From positions 1-5,748 of the forward strand of contig JAGTQN010000102.1 in the NCBI GenBank assembly GCA_018396395.1: a stretch of 5,748 nt of DNA. Reading direction: 5' to 3'. Every line of letters begins with the position of its first letter. The first letter of the stretch is position 1. Shown in pieces: positions 1 to 5,481 of the stretch. Origin of the DNA: Candidatus Bathyarchaeota archaeon (lineage in GTDB: Archaea; Thermoproteota; CALKCG01; B24; JAGTQN01). Position numbers and translations under genes: made by a program. The notes under the pieces are model-generated. The model was not told the origin of the DNA, ran no database searches, and was given only the letters and a program-made list of their open reading frames with translations.

Positions 1-203
1 GTCTACGACCAGAAGAGACGCCAGTTCAGAAGGATAGAGGAATACGTCCAATGGCACAATGAGGTTAAGCCCCACCCCACCTCAGCTTGGGCTTTGAAAA
101 CCTGGAGACGCCTATCCAGGCTTTCCACAGGAAAAAAACCGAAGCAGAGAAAAGCACCAGCGGAAACAGGAGCGGAATAATTATGGGAAATTACAGTTTT
201 TAA
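1..203 (+). pseudogene. C-terminal remnant of a DDE (rve-type) transposase, frameshifted
   Basis: The left edge cuts into a reading frame that encodes residues such as RRIEEYVQWHNEVKPH. This resembles the end of integrase-core transposases, where a W-[YH]-N-x-V-[KR]-P-H motif follows the catalytic glutamate region. After that histidine, frame 1 turns into unrelated residues and stops at 178-180. Frame 3 continues with the expected family tail (HLSLGFENLETPIQAF) and stops at 201-203. The break lies at a tandem CCCAC CCCAC (71-75 and 76-80). Removing one copy joins the two halves exactly as KPHLSLGF. The gene is therefore probably inactive, although a sequencing error cannot be excluded from this window. 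The 5' part and the left end of the element lie outside. The tail ends 7 bp before the stop codon of the convergent creatininase-family gene. I could not define the right terminal inverted repeat. Family assignment is from motif memory; the exact IS family is not resolved. Confidence 0.75.
71..80 (+). repeat. 5-bp tandem duplication CCCAC-CCCAC
   Basis: Two adjacent copies of CCCAC lie inside the transposase remnant. Deleting one copy restores a continuous reading frame with the conserved motif order (KPH then LSLGF), so the second copy is very likely the inactivating mutation. It could come from replication slippage, or be a footprint left by excision of another element. Confidence 0.75.
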
Positions 204-210
204 TTCAGGA

Positions 211-939
211 CTAAAGGTTTATGAATTCCTGAAGCAGGGATTTCAGACCCTCCACAGCAGCTTGGATGAGTTTTTCTCCCTTCTCTTTTGTCGCCAAGGA
301 AGGATCCCCCTCATACCCATTAGTCGTAAGTTCATCGATATTCCAAACAAAGCCGGGGAGGATGGAAGGAGGCTTTCGGCGCTTCGGTACATCGCTAGAT
401 ATTAGATTAGGGAAGACAACATAGCCTATGGAAGTCTCGAATTCGCATGCATGACCAGGAACGATTTTCGTCTCAAGAACGGCATCTAGGATTTCTCTAG
501 GTATGAGAGACCAGTATGATACTACCACCATCTTCAATCCGAGTTCCTCCCTGGCCCTTCTGGCGGCAAGTTGGCTAGGTGCCCCATTTCCCCCGTGGCC
601 GTTCACTATGGCAATTTTCAGAAATCCATGATGCCTTAAGCTTCGGCATATATCCATAACGATTTCGATAAGGGTTTCGTGTCTTAGGCTTATTGTCCCC
701 GGATAGCATAAGTGGTATGGAGAGTAGCCTATGGCTATGGGTGGAACGACAATAACTTGAGGATAAAGCTCTTCGGCTGCCTTCGATACCACGTAGGTGA
801 CGATGGCTAAGTCTGTTTTCATGGGGAGATGGGGACCATGTTGCTCCGTGCTTCCCGTAGGGATGACGGCGACCCTCGCCGTCTCCATCATTTTCCTGAA
901 CTCTTCCCTGGTCATGTCACCAATGAAGACTTTTCGCAT
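211..939 (-). CDS. Creatininase-family metal-dependent amidohydrolase
   Basis: The 242-residue protein has the full layout of the creatininase family. IPTGSTEQHGPHLPMKTD at residues 26-43 carries likely metal ligands E32, H34 and D43. NGHGGN at 113-118 carries H115. PGHACEFETS lies at 161-170, and a C-terminal GDPSLATKEKGE stretch at 211-222. Family members hydrolyse cyclic or linear amides. Archaeal ones include the formamide hydrolase ArfB of riboflavin/F420 biosynthesis, and others are creatinine amidohydrolase or MftE-like. The substrate cannot be decided here, so no symbol is given. I chose the ATG at 939 over an upstream ATG at 1050 because AAGGTG (953-948) precedes it by 8 nt, a TATA-like box lies at 982-975, and the extra 37 residues do not look like family sequence. 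At residue 165 a cysteine stands where most members I recall have glycine (HAGEFETS). The gene stands alone, divergent from psmA and convergent with the transposase remnant. Confidence 0.9.
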   Translation of the reverse strand: MRKVFIGDMTREEFRKMMETARVAVIPTGSTEQHGPHLPMKTDLAIVTYVVSKAAEELYPQVIVVPPIAIGYSPYHLCYPGTISLRHETLIEIVMDICRSLRHHGFLKIAIVNGHGGNGAPSQLAARRAREELGLKMVVVSYWSLIPREILDAVLETKIVPGHACEFETSIGYVVFPNLISSDVPKRRKPPSILPGFVWNIDELTTNGYEGDPSLATKEKGEKLIQAAVEGLKSLLQEFINL

Positions 940-947
940 AGCTACAG

Positions 948-953
948 CACCTT
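948..953 (-). promoter_or_regulatory. Shine-Dalgarno site of the creatininase-family gene
   Basis: Read on the minus strand this is AAGGTG, complementary to the archaeal 16S 3' end, 8 nt before the ATG at 939. It decides the start against the longer frame from 1050. Confidence 0.65.
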
Positions 954-970
954 CCCTTATCTTAGGAAAG

Positions 971-990
971 GCTTTATTTAAAAAGACGAG
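971..990 (-). promoter_or_regulatory. Putative TATA box of the creatininase-family gene
   Basis: On the minus strand this stretch contains TTTTTAAATAAA (984-973), a good archaeal TATA-like run. Transcription starting about 25 nt downstream would begin near 953-955. That leaves a very short leader that just includes the Shine-Dalgarno site. No clear purine BRE precedes it, so the call rests on the A/T run and spacing only. Confidence 0.45.
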
Positions 991-998
991 GAGCCTCT

Positions 999-1013
999 CA
1001 AGCCTAAGGCTTG
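999..1013. repeat. Perfect 7-1-7 inverted repeat in the divergent intergenic region
   Basis: CAAGCCT (999-1005), A (1006) and AGGCTTG (1007-1013) form a perfect dyad. It lies just upstream of the minus-strand TATA-like box and about 80 bp upstream of the psmA TATA-like box. Its size and place suit a dimeric repressor or activator of the creatininase-family gene, but no regulator is visible in this window and the function is inferred. Confidence 0.5.
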
Positions 1014-1093
1014 TGAAGCGAATAGAATCATTCCAAGATGTTAAAGCCATCGGATTTCCAATGGGTTTCCATACGTTTCAACTATCTTCTTCT

Positions 1094-1108
1094 GGAAAAG
1101 TTTATCTA
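1094..1108 (+). promoter_or_regulatory. Putative BRE/TATA promoter of psmA and the exosome operon
   Basis: The purine-rich GGAAAAG (1094-1100) is directly followed by TTTATCTA (1101-1108), a good match to an archaeal BRE plus TATA pair. Initiation about 25 nt downstream, near 1128-1132, would give a leader of roughly 32-36 nt before the GTG start at 1164. It is the best promoter-like sequence on the plus strand upstream of the cluster. Confidence 0.6.
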
Positions 1109-1163
1109 TTATTCCATCGCACTAAGGATGCGAATGCTTTATCCGAAGATGAAGAAGGCTTAG

Positions 1164-1886
1164 GTGAGGGATTTGTTCGCTCCTCCAGGCGCATATGACC
1201 GGGTCATTACGATTTTCTCACCAGAAGGGAGACTCTTCCAAGTCGAGTATGCCGTAGAGGCTGTAAAGAGGGGTGCTATAATCGTCGGCATCGTTTGCAA
1301 GGATGGCGTTATTCTTGGTGCCGAGGAAAAGGCCCCCTCTAAACTTCAGGATCAGAACTTCTCTTGGAAGATCTTCCAAATAGACGATCATCTAGGGGTA
1401 GCCATCGTGGGGCTAGGGGCCGATGCGAGGATACTGATAGACCAAGCTAGGATTTACAGCCAAAGCAACCGTCTCATATACGATGAGCCTATCGACACCG
1501 AGGTCCTCGCGAAGAGGATTGCCGATCTGAAGCAGGTTTATACCCAGCACTCGGGAGTTCGGCCATTCGGCGTAGCGATGGTTTGGGGTGGGGTAGACAA
1601 GAACGGTCCAAGGCTTTTCGTGACTCTTCCAGGGGGAGACTACTGGAGCTACAAGGCAGCGGCCCTAGGGGCTGGAAGCGAGGCAGCCGTCGAGGTTCTT
1701 GAAGCCAAGCATAGGATGGACATGAGCCTAGACGAGGCCATCATTCTAGCCCTCCAGTGCTTCAGCAAGGTCGTCGAGGGAAAGCTCAGCTCAGATAGGA
1801 TAAAGCTTGCGGTGATACCCACGGATACTAAGAAGTTCAGAAGGCTCAGTCCGGCTGAAGTCGATGCCTACATCGCTAAGATGTAG
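1164..1886 (+). CDS. psmA: Proteasome subunit alpha (20S core particle)
   Basis: PsmA builds the two outer seven-membered rings of the cytoplasmic 20S proteasome, which gate substrate entry and dock the ATPase PAN or Cdc48. The 240-residue length is normal for the family. The N-terminal alpha signature is clear: PPGAYDRVITIFSPEGRLFQ (residues 7-26), followed by VEYAVEAVKRG. The gate residues around Y11-D12-R13 are present. K69, in SWKIFQIDDH, sits where the pocket lysine that receives the HbYX tail of PAN is expected. GVRPFGVA and a GxDKNGPRLF segment follow in the usual order. The start is GTG: an in-frame TAG at 1161-1163 excludes anything longer, and residue 1 aligns with the family. The Shine-Dalgarno match is weak (GAAGAAGG, 1151-1158). 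No beta subunit gene is in the window. It is the first gene of the plus-strand cluster, with 32 nt to the SBDS gene. Confidence 0.96.
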   Translation: MRDLFAPPGAYDRVITIFSPEGRLFQVEYAVEAVKRGAIIVGIVCKDGVILGAEEKAPSKLQDQNFSWKIFQIDDHLGVAIVGLGADARILIDQARIYSQSNRLIYDEPIDTEVLAKRIADLKQVYTQHSGVRPFGVAMVWGGVDKNGPRLFVTLPGGDYWSYKAAALGAGSEAAVEVLEAKHRMDMSLDEAIILALQCFSKVVEGKLSSDRIKLAVIPTDTKKFRRLSPAEVDAYIAKM

Positions 1887-1918
1887 GATCAAGAGGATAG
1901 GCAGAAGCGGAGGGTGTG

Positions 1919-2608
1919 ATGAGCGAGAAGTTAACCCTTATTAGGCTTTCCATAGCTGGGGAGAACTTTGAGATCGTAGTCAAGTCAGATAAGGCTCTAG
2001 ATTACAAGCTCGGAAAGGAAGGAAATATCAGGGAAATTCTTGTCGTGGATACGATCTTCTCAGATGCCAAGAAGGGAATGAAGGCCTCTTCGGAAAGGCT
2101 TTTGAAGATCTTCAAGACCGAGGATGTCTACGCAATCGCTGAGACTATTATGAAAAGGGGAGAACTCCAAATTACGGCGGATCAGAGGAGGCGCCTTATA
2201 GAGGATAAGCGAAGGCAGATCATCGCCTTCATTTCAAGGAACTGCATCGATCCGAGGACAAACCTTCCCCATCCCCCATTAAGGATCGAGCAGGCCTTAA
2301 GCCAGATCAAGGTTTCTATAGATCCCCTCAGGGATGCGGAGGCCCAAGCCAAGGATATCATCGAGAAGCTCCGCCCCATATTACCCATGAAGTTTGAAAG
2401 CCTTCGAATAGCTGTCAAGATACCGGCTGAGTATGCCCTTAAGGCCTATGGGACCCTCAAGGGCTTCGGAACCATTAAGCAGGAAGAGTGGCAGAAGGAT
2501 GGTTCCTGGATCGGAATCTTAGAAATGCCGGCAGGTCTCCATGCCTCCTTCCTTGAAAAGCTTGGGAATCTGACCCAAGGGACCATGCTAACGAAAATCC
2601 TGAGATAA
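1919..2608 (+). CDS. sbds: SBDS-family ribosome maturation protein
   Basis: SBDS/Sdo1 proteins bind the large ribosomal subunit and help release the anti-association factor aIF6/eIF6 during late maturation. The 229 residues cover all three domains: the FYSH domain (about 1-90) with IFSDAKKGMKAS at 47-58 and the conserved GELQITADQRR at 81-91; a helical middle domain with FISRNCIDPRTNLPHPP at 104-120; and a ferredoxin-like C-terminal domain (about 160-229) with the GTLKGFGTIKQEEWQKDGSW segment at 178-197. Length is typical for archaea. GTG (1916) and ATG (1919) are adjacent in-frame starts. I chose the ATG because GGAGG (1909-1913) is 5 nt from it but only 2 nt from the GTG. The neighbours psmA and rrp4 are the usual ones in archaea and suggest coordinated expression of ribosome building and RNA turnover. 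Confidence 0.95.
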   Translation: MSEKLTLIRLSIAGENFEIVVKSDKALDYKLGKEGNIREILVVDTIFSDAKKGMKASSERLLKIFKTEDVYAIAETIMKRGELQITADQRRRLIEDKRRQIIAFISRNCIDPRTNLPHPPLRIEQALSQIKVSIDPLRDAEAQAKDIIEKLRPILPMKFESLRIAVKIPAEYALKAYGTLKGFGTIKQEEWQKDGSWIGILEMPAGLHASFLEKLGNLTQGTMLTKILR

Positions 2609-2684
2609 TTATGAGAGATAATAAATTCGAAGAATAGCATGAAAAGAAAAGGAAAGAAGGAAGAATTTCGTGGGGAAGGATTCC
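2609..2684 (+). promoter_or_regulatory. Gap between SBDS and rrp4: possible internal promoter and purine-only leader
   Basis: This 76-nt gap is the largest between protein genes in the psmA-rpl37ae run. It contains an A/T-rich GATAATAAATT (2618-2628), then 25 consecutive purines (2641-2665), then GGAAGGA (2674-2680) before the rrp4 ATG. The A/T run could act as a weak TATA box giving a start near 2650. The purine tract would then be an unstructured leader. This is inference from composition and spacing only. Confidence 0.3.
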
Positions 2685-3392
2685 ATGGCAACACAGCAAG
2701 AAGAAAGAAAACTCGTATTCCCAGGAGATCTCATAGCCGAAGGAGACTATTTTGCCGGAGAGAACACCTTCAAGCGTGAAAATCGAATCTATGCAACCCG
2801 TATAGGTTTGGCGTCAAAGGATGGTCGTAGGATTTTCGTTATAGCTCTTCGGGGGACCTATGAGCCTAAGGTTGGCGATACGGTTATAGGAAAGGTCATC
2901 GATATAGGCTTCACAAACTGGACTCTGGACATTCTGTCGCCCTATATAGCCATACTAAACGCTTCAGATGTCTTCAGGCGGGGCTTCGATCCCCATAGGG
3001 ATAGCCTTTCGGATGTCTTTGGCATAGGGGATATAGTCCTAGCTGAGGTTGCCCAGTTCGACAGGACGAGGGATCCTCTCTTGACGGTCCGGGGGCCCGG
3101 ATTGGGTAAGCTTACCAAGGGAAGGCTTGAACGCATAACCCCAGCCAAGATACCGAGGCTCATAGGGAAGAAGGGATCTATGATAACCCTCCTTAAAAAC
3201 GAGACGGGTTGCCAGATCACCATCGGAAAGAATGGTTATGTTCATATTCTAGGAAAGAGTCGGGAGGCCGAGGAGCTCGTAAGCCTCGCCATAAGGAAGA
3301 TAGAGGCGGAGGCCCACATCCCAGGCCTCACAAACAGAATGACAGAGTTCCTCCGGGCGCGGATGAAAGGAAGTGAGGATAAGGAAAGATAA
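2685..3392 (+). CDS. rrp4: Exosome RNA-binding cap subunit Rrp4
   Basis: Rrp4 sits on top of the Rrp41/Rrp42 ring of the archaeal exosome, recruits RNA and favours poly(A)-rich substrates. The 235-residue protein shows the N-terminal domain with KLVFPGDLIAEGDYF at 9-23, an S1 domain at about 62-140 starting at PKVGDTVIGKVIDIG, and a KH domain from about 150 with IPRLIGKKGSMITLL (the GKKG loop at 161-164), followed by the second conserved GKNG turn at 181-184. No domain is missing and the length is usual. The start is uncertain: an in-frame GTG at 2670 would add five residues. I prefer the ATG at 2685 because GGAAGGA (2674-2680) precedes it, though AAGGAAG (2658-2664) could serve the GTG. rrp41 follows after 31 nt to its chosen start, and the three exosome genes are consecutive. 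Confidence 0.95.
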   Translation: MATQQEERKLVFPGDLIAEGDYFAGENTFKRENRIYATRIGLASKDGRRIFVIALRGTYEPKVGDTVIGKVIDIGFTNWTLDILSPYIAILNASDVFRRGFDPHRDSLSDVFGIGDIVLAEVAQFDRTRDPLLTVRGPGLGKLTKGRLERITPAKIPRLIGKKGSMITLLKNETGCQITIGKNGYVHILGKSREAEELVSLAIRKIEAEAHIPGLTNRMTEFLRARMKGSEDKER

Positions 3393-3410
3393 GGAAGGGT
3401 AAAGGGAGGT

Positions 3411-3416
3411 GGTGAT
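3411..3416 (+). promoter_or_regulatory. Shine-Dalgarno site that decides the rrp41 start
   Basis: GGTGAT ends 7 nt before the ATG at 3424. It overlaps GGAGGTG at 3405-3411, giving an extended match to the archaeal anti-Shine-Dalgarno sequence. Two in-frame GTG codons (3409 and 3412) fall inside this ribosome-binding site, which argues against their use as starts. Confidence 0.65.
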
Positions 3417-3423
3417 TAGTTCT

Positions 3424-4155
3424 ATGGGCTATAGAAGAATTGATGGAAGAGCTCCCGATGAGCTTAGGCCGATAAAGATGGCTTTAGGAGTCCTAGATAA
3501 GGCTGATGGTTCCGCCTATGTTGAGCAGGGTGGAACGAAGGTCCTCGTGGCCGTATACGGTCCTAGGGAGGTCCATCCAAGGCACTTAGCCTCTCCTGAA
3601 GGTTCTATCATTAGATGTCGGTATCATATGGCTCCCTTCTCTACCCAAGAGCGAAAGAATCCTGCTCCTTCCCGAAGGGAGATAGAGCTCTCCAAGGTGA
3701 TAAGACAGGCCCTTACGCCAGCCATGTTTCTGGAGCTTTATCCTAGGACAACCATTGACATCTTCGCTGAAGTCCTTCAGGCTGATGGAGGTACAAGATG
3801 TGCCTGCGTGACGGCCTGCAGTCTAGCCCTAGCCGATGCCGGCATTCCCCTGAAAGGGTTAGTAGCCTCCTGTGCGGCGGGGAAGTATCAGGATCAGATC
3901 ATGCTTGACCTGAACGATGTAGAGGACAAAGGATGCCAAGCAGACCTTCCTGTCGCATGGCTTTCCACGACTGGAGAAATAACCCTCCTTCAGCTCAACG
4001 GTCTTTTAACTGAGGACGAGTTTAGGGAAGCTCTCAGCCTAGCCCTTAAGGGATGCAGGCAGATCTATGAGATCCAAAGGGAGACCCTCATGAACTACTA
4101 CATGGCTCCGGCCAAGGAACTCGTTTCTGAAGTTGGGCAGGAGGGATCGAAATAA
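3424..4155 (+). CDS. rrp41: Exosome catalytic subunit Rrp41 (RNase PH type)
   Basis: Rrp41 is the active, phosphate-dependent 3'-5' exoribonuclease of the archaeal exosome and can also add tails from NDPs. The protein has 243 residues from the chosen ATG. It begins GYRRIDGRAPDELRPIKM and carries the phosphate/RNA-contact arginines in PSRREIELSKVI (R84, R85). The acidic pair D168 and D174 in LDLNDVEDKGCQADLPVA has the six-residue spacing expected of the catalytic aspartates. By my recollection, all four align with the Sulfolobus residues R98, R99, D182 and D188 at a constant offset of 14. The loop between the aspartates reads KGCQA where KYGEA-like sequences are common. The protein holds seven cysteines (65, 126, 128, 132, 150, 171, 211), which is many for this family. 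Its TAA stop shares its last base with the ATG of rrp42, so the partner subunits of the ring are translationally adjacent. Confidence 0.96.
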   Translation: MGYRRIDGRAPDELRPIKMALGVLDKADGSAYVEQGGTKVLVAVYGPREVHPRHLASPEGSIIRCRYHMAPFSTQERKNPAPSRREIELSKVIRQALTPAMFLELYPRTTIDIFAEVLQADGGTRCACVTACSLALADAGIPLKGLVASCAAGKYQDQIMLDLNDVEDKGCQADLPVAWLSTTGEITLLQLNGLLTEDEFREALSLALKGCRQIYEIQRETLMNYYMAPAKELVSEVGQEGSK

Positions 4156-4946
4156 TGAGCATAAATGTTATTCCCCAGATCACGAGGGAAAGGATCTTAG
4201 AGCTAGCAGGGAAGGGCAGAAGGATCGATGGAAGGTTCTTATACCAGTATCGTCCCATTAGGATCGAAAGGGGTCTTATAAAGAAGGCCGATGGCTCAGC
4301 CCAGGTTTCCATAGGATCGACAAAGGTCCTTGTTGGCGTAAAGATCGAAACAGGAGAGCCCTTTCCCGATACACCAGACCAGGGCGTCCTCATGGTAAAC
4401 GCAGAGCTGGTTCCGTTGGCATCCCCGGTCTTCGAACCGGGGCCTCCCAATGAGGATGCCCTAGAACTTGCAAGGGTTGTGGATAGAGGCCTCAGGGAAT
4501 CTAAATGCCTCCGCTTCGAGGATCTTTGCATAAACCCTGGTAGGAAGGTCTTCGTGGTCTTCGTCGACATCTATGTCCTGGACTATGATGGAAACCTCTT
4601 CGATGCCTCAGCCTTGGCATCCATAGCTGCCCTCATGGATACCAAGATGAAACCTCATAGGATCGAAGCAGGAGAAGTCCTTTGGCTGGAAGGTGAGCCT
4701 TCTCCCCTGAATCTTCAACACTACCCGGTTTCCATCACGATAGCGAAGGCAGGTGGTGCCCTTTTTGTCGATCCTTCTCTTGAAGAGGAACAGAGTGTGG
4801 ATGCCCTCCTTACTATTACCATGGATGAACAGAACAGGCTTTGTGCCATCCAGAAGGGTCCTGGAAGCTTCACTTCGGAAGAAGTGTTTAAATCGGTCCA
4901 GATCGCTAAAGAAGTCTCAAACTATCTCAGAGAAAGCCTGAAGTAA
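4155..4946 (+). CDS. rrp42: Exosome structural subunit Rrp42 (inactive RNase PH type)
   Basis: Rrp42 alternates with Rrp41 in the hexameric exosome ring. It contributes RNA contacts but no catalytic aspartates. The 263-residue length fits the family. It has the longer N-terminal helix (1-20), GRRIDGRFLYQYRPI at 21-35, KKADGSAQVSIGSTKVLVG at 43-61, the VVDRGLRES segment with R111 and R114 at 108-116, and the C-terminal DPSLEEEQSVDALLTI at 206-221. At the place where Rrp41 has its ED-x5-D acidic pair, this protein has DPSLEEEQ, typical of Rrp42. The start ATG overlaps the rrp41 stop by one base (TAATG, 4153-4157). AGGAGGG (4139-4145) lies 9 nt upstream within the rrp41 end, so both reinitiation and direct entry are possible. 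rpl37ae follows after 16 nt. Confidence 0.96.
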   Translation: MSINVIPQITRERILELAGKGRRIDGRFLYQYRPIRIERGLIKKADGSAQVSIGSTKVLVGVKIETGEPFPDTPDQGVLMVNAELVPLASPVFEPGPPNEDALELARVVDRGLRESKCLRFEDLCINPGRKVFVVFVDIYVLDYDGNLFDASALASIAALMDTKMKPHRIEAGEVLWLEGEPSPLNLQHYPVSITIAKAGGALFVDPSLEEEQSVDALLTITMDEQNRLCAIQKGPGSFTSEEVFKSVQIAKEVSNYLRESLK

Positions 4947-4962
4947 GGGAGTAGGGTGAAAA

Positions 4963-5262
4963 ATGCCGAAAAGCAGGAGGACTACGGGTTCCTTCGGGGC
5001 AAAGTTTGGCCTTGCCCCAAGGAGGCGTTACTCCGCAATCATCGAATCCCTAAAGTCCTCCTACGAATGCCCGAAATGTGGATTCAGGAAGGTGAGGAGG
5101 GAAAGTGTTGGTGTATGGAGTTGTGGCAAATGCGGCCATACCTTCGCCGGGGGAGCCTACCAGCCATTTACAGAAATTGGGGAAGCCTCTAAACGATCGG
5201 AAAGGGAAGCCTTAGCTTCGAAGGTAAAAGGACCCCCATCCCAAGGAGGAAGCTCCCTTTGA
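4963..5262 (+). CDS. rpl37ae: Large-subunit ribosomal protein L37Ae (eL43), zinc ribbon
   Basis: This is a 50S ribosomal protein with a C2-C2 zinc ribbon that packs against 23S rRNA. The 99 residues start with a basic RRTTGSFGAKFGLAPRRRY region (5-23), followed by the zinc ribbon C36-P-K-C39 and C54-G-K-C57. The conserved FAGGAYQPFTEIG (61-73) comes after. These are the hallmarks of L37Ae, and all four cysteines are present. The tail after residue 75 is lysine, arginine and serine rich and looks a little longer than in many archaea. The start ATG at 4963 follows AGGGTGA (4953-4959) with a short 3-nt spacer. GGGAG (4947-4951) is an alternative ribosome site. It is the last protein gene of the exosome cluster here. 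In many archaea rpoP follows, but here the next gene is a tRNA. Confidence 0.95.
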   Translation: MPKSRRTTGSFGAKFGLAPRRRYSAIIESLKSSYECPKCGFRKVRRESVGVWSCGKCGHTFAGGAYQPFTEIGEASKRSEREALASKVKGPPSQGGSSL

Positions 5263-5318
5263 AGTCCTTAGAAGTCCAAGGATCTGTAAGGGCTTATGGT
5301 GAAGGGTCATCTCTTAAC

Positions 5319-5390
5319 GCCGGGGTGGCCGAGGGGTTAGGCAGCGGGCTGCAGACCCGCTTTACGCCGGTTCAAATCCGGCCCCCGGCT
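5319..5390 (+). tRNA. tRNA-Cys (anticodon GCA)
   Basis: A complete 72-nt cloverleaf can be folded by eye. The acceptor stem is GCCGGGG (5319-5325) with CCCCGGC (5383-5389). The D stem is GCC/GGC (5328-5330 and 5340-5342). The anticodon stem is GCGGG/CCCGC (5344-5348 and 5356-5360), with loop CTGCAGA and anticodon GCA at 5351-5353. The T stem is GCCGG/CCGGC (5366-5370 and 5378-5382), with loop TTCAAAT. The discriminator base is U (5390), as expected for tRNA-Cys. All stems are perfectly paired, there is no intron and the CCA end is not encoded. It lies 56 nt after rpl37ae and 91 nt before secE, in the same direction. A weak CTTATGG (5293-5299) about 26 nt upstream could be its TATA box. TTTT at 5398-5401 may help end transcription. 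Confidence 0.97.
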
Positions 5391-5452
5391 CTCGGGCTTT
5401 TCCCCTATACCTTCCAGATCAGTCAGCGATGCTATCGTCTCCTGGAAATAGA

Positions 5453-5466
5453 AATTCTTAAGAATT
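5453..5466. repeat. Perfect 14-bp palindrome upstream of secE
   Basis: AATTCTTAAGAATT is its own reverse complement. It lies between the tRNA-Cys and the Shine-Dalgarno site of secE, with its centre 22 nt before the TTG start. It could be an operator or part of a promoter. As a TATA box it would place transcription initiation at or inside the start codon, which conflicts with the nearby Shine-Dalgarno site, so an operator or a chance A/T dyad is more likely. Confidence 0.45.
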
Positions 5467-5468
5467 CC

Positions 5469-5474
5469 GGAGGG
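5469..5474 (+). promoter_or_regulatory. Shine-Dalgarno site of secE, possibly in a small hairpin
   Basis: GGAGGG lies 7 nt before the TTG at 5482 and supports that unusual start. GGAG (5469-5472) can pair with CTCC (5477-5480) across a four-base loop, so the site may be partly masked in the mRNA. Confidence 0.6.
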
Positions 5475-5481
5475 ATCTCCC

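Noticed and set aside
180..210. Possible right terminal inverted repeat of the IS that owned the transposase remnant
   Set aside because: The left end is outside the window, so no partner sequence can be compared; the A/T-rich stretch alone is not evidence.
797..1198. 133-codon plus-strand frame across the creatininase-family gene and the intergenic region
   Set aside because: It is antisense to the conserved motifs of the minus-strand gene and overlaps the psmA start; its product shows no recognisable motif.
2182..2694. Minus-strand frames of 74-82 codons opposite SBDS and the start of rrp4
   Set aside because: They are antisense to strongly conserved coding sequence and have no ribosome site or motif; they follow from the codon pattern of the real genes.
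2639..2779. 46-codon arginine-rich frame starting at the ATG at 2639, overlapping the start of rrp4
   Set aside because: Its arginine richness comes from reading a purine-rich leader and rrp4 out of frame. There is no ribosome site and no family resemblance, so an upstream regulatory frame is possible but unsupported.
3409..3423. GTG starts at 3409 and 3412 for rrp41
   Set aside because: Both codons fall inside the GGAGGTGGTGAT ribosome-binding sequence, and the ATG at 3424 has correct spacing.
4088..4570. 160-codon minus-strand frame opposite the rrp41/rrp42 junction
   Set aside because: It is antisense to two well-supported exosome genes, and its serine- and proline-rich composition is typical of shadow frames.
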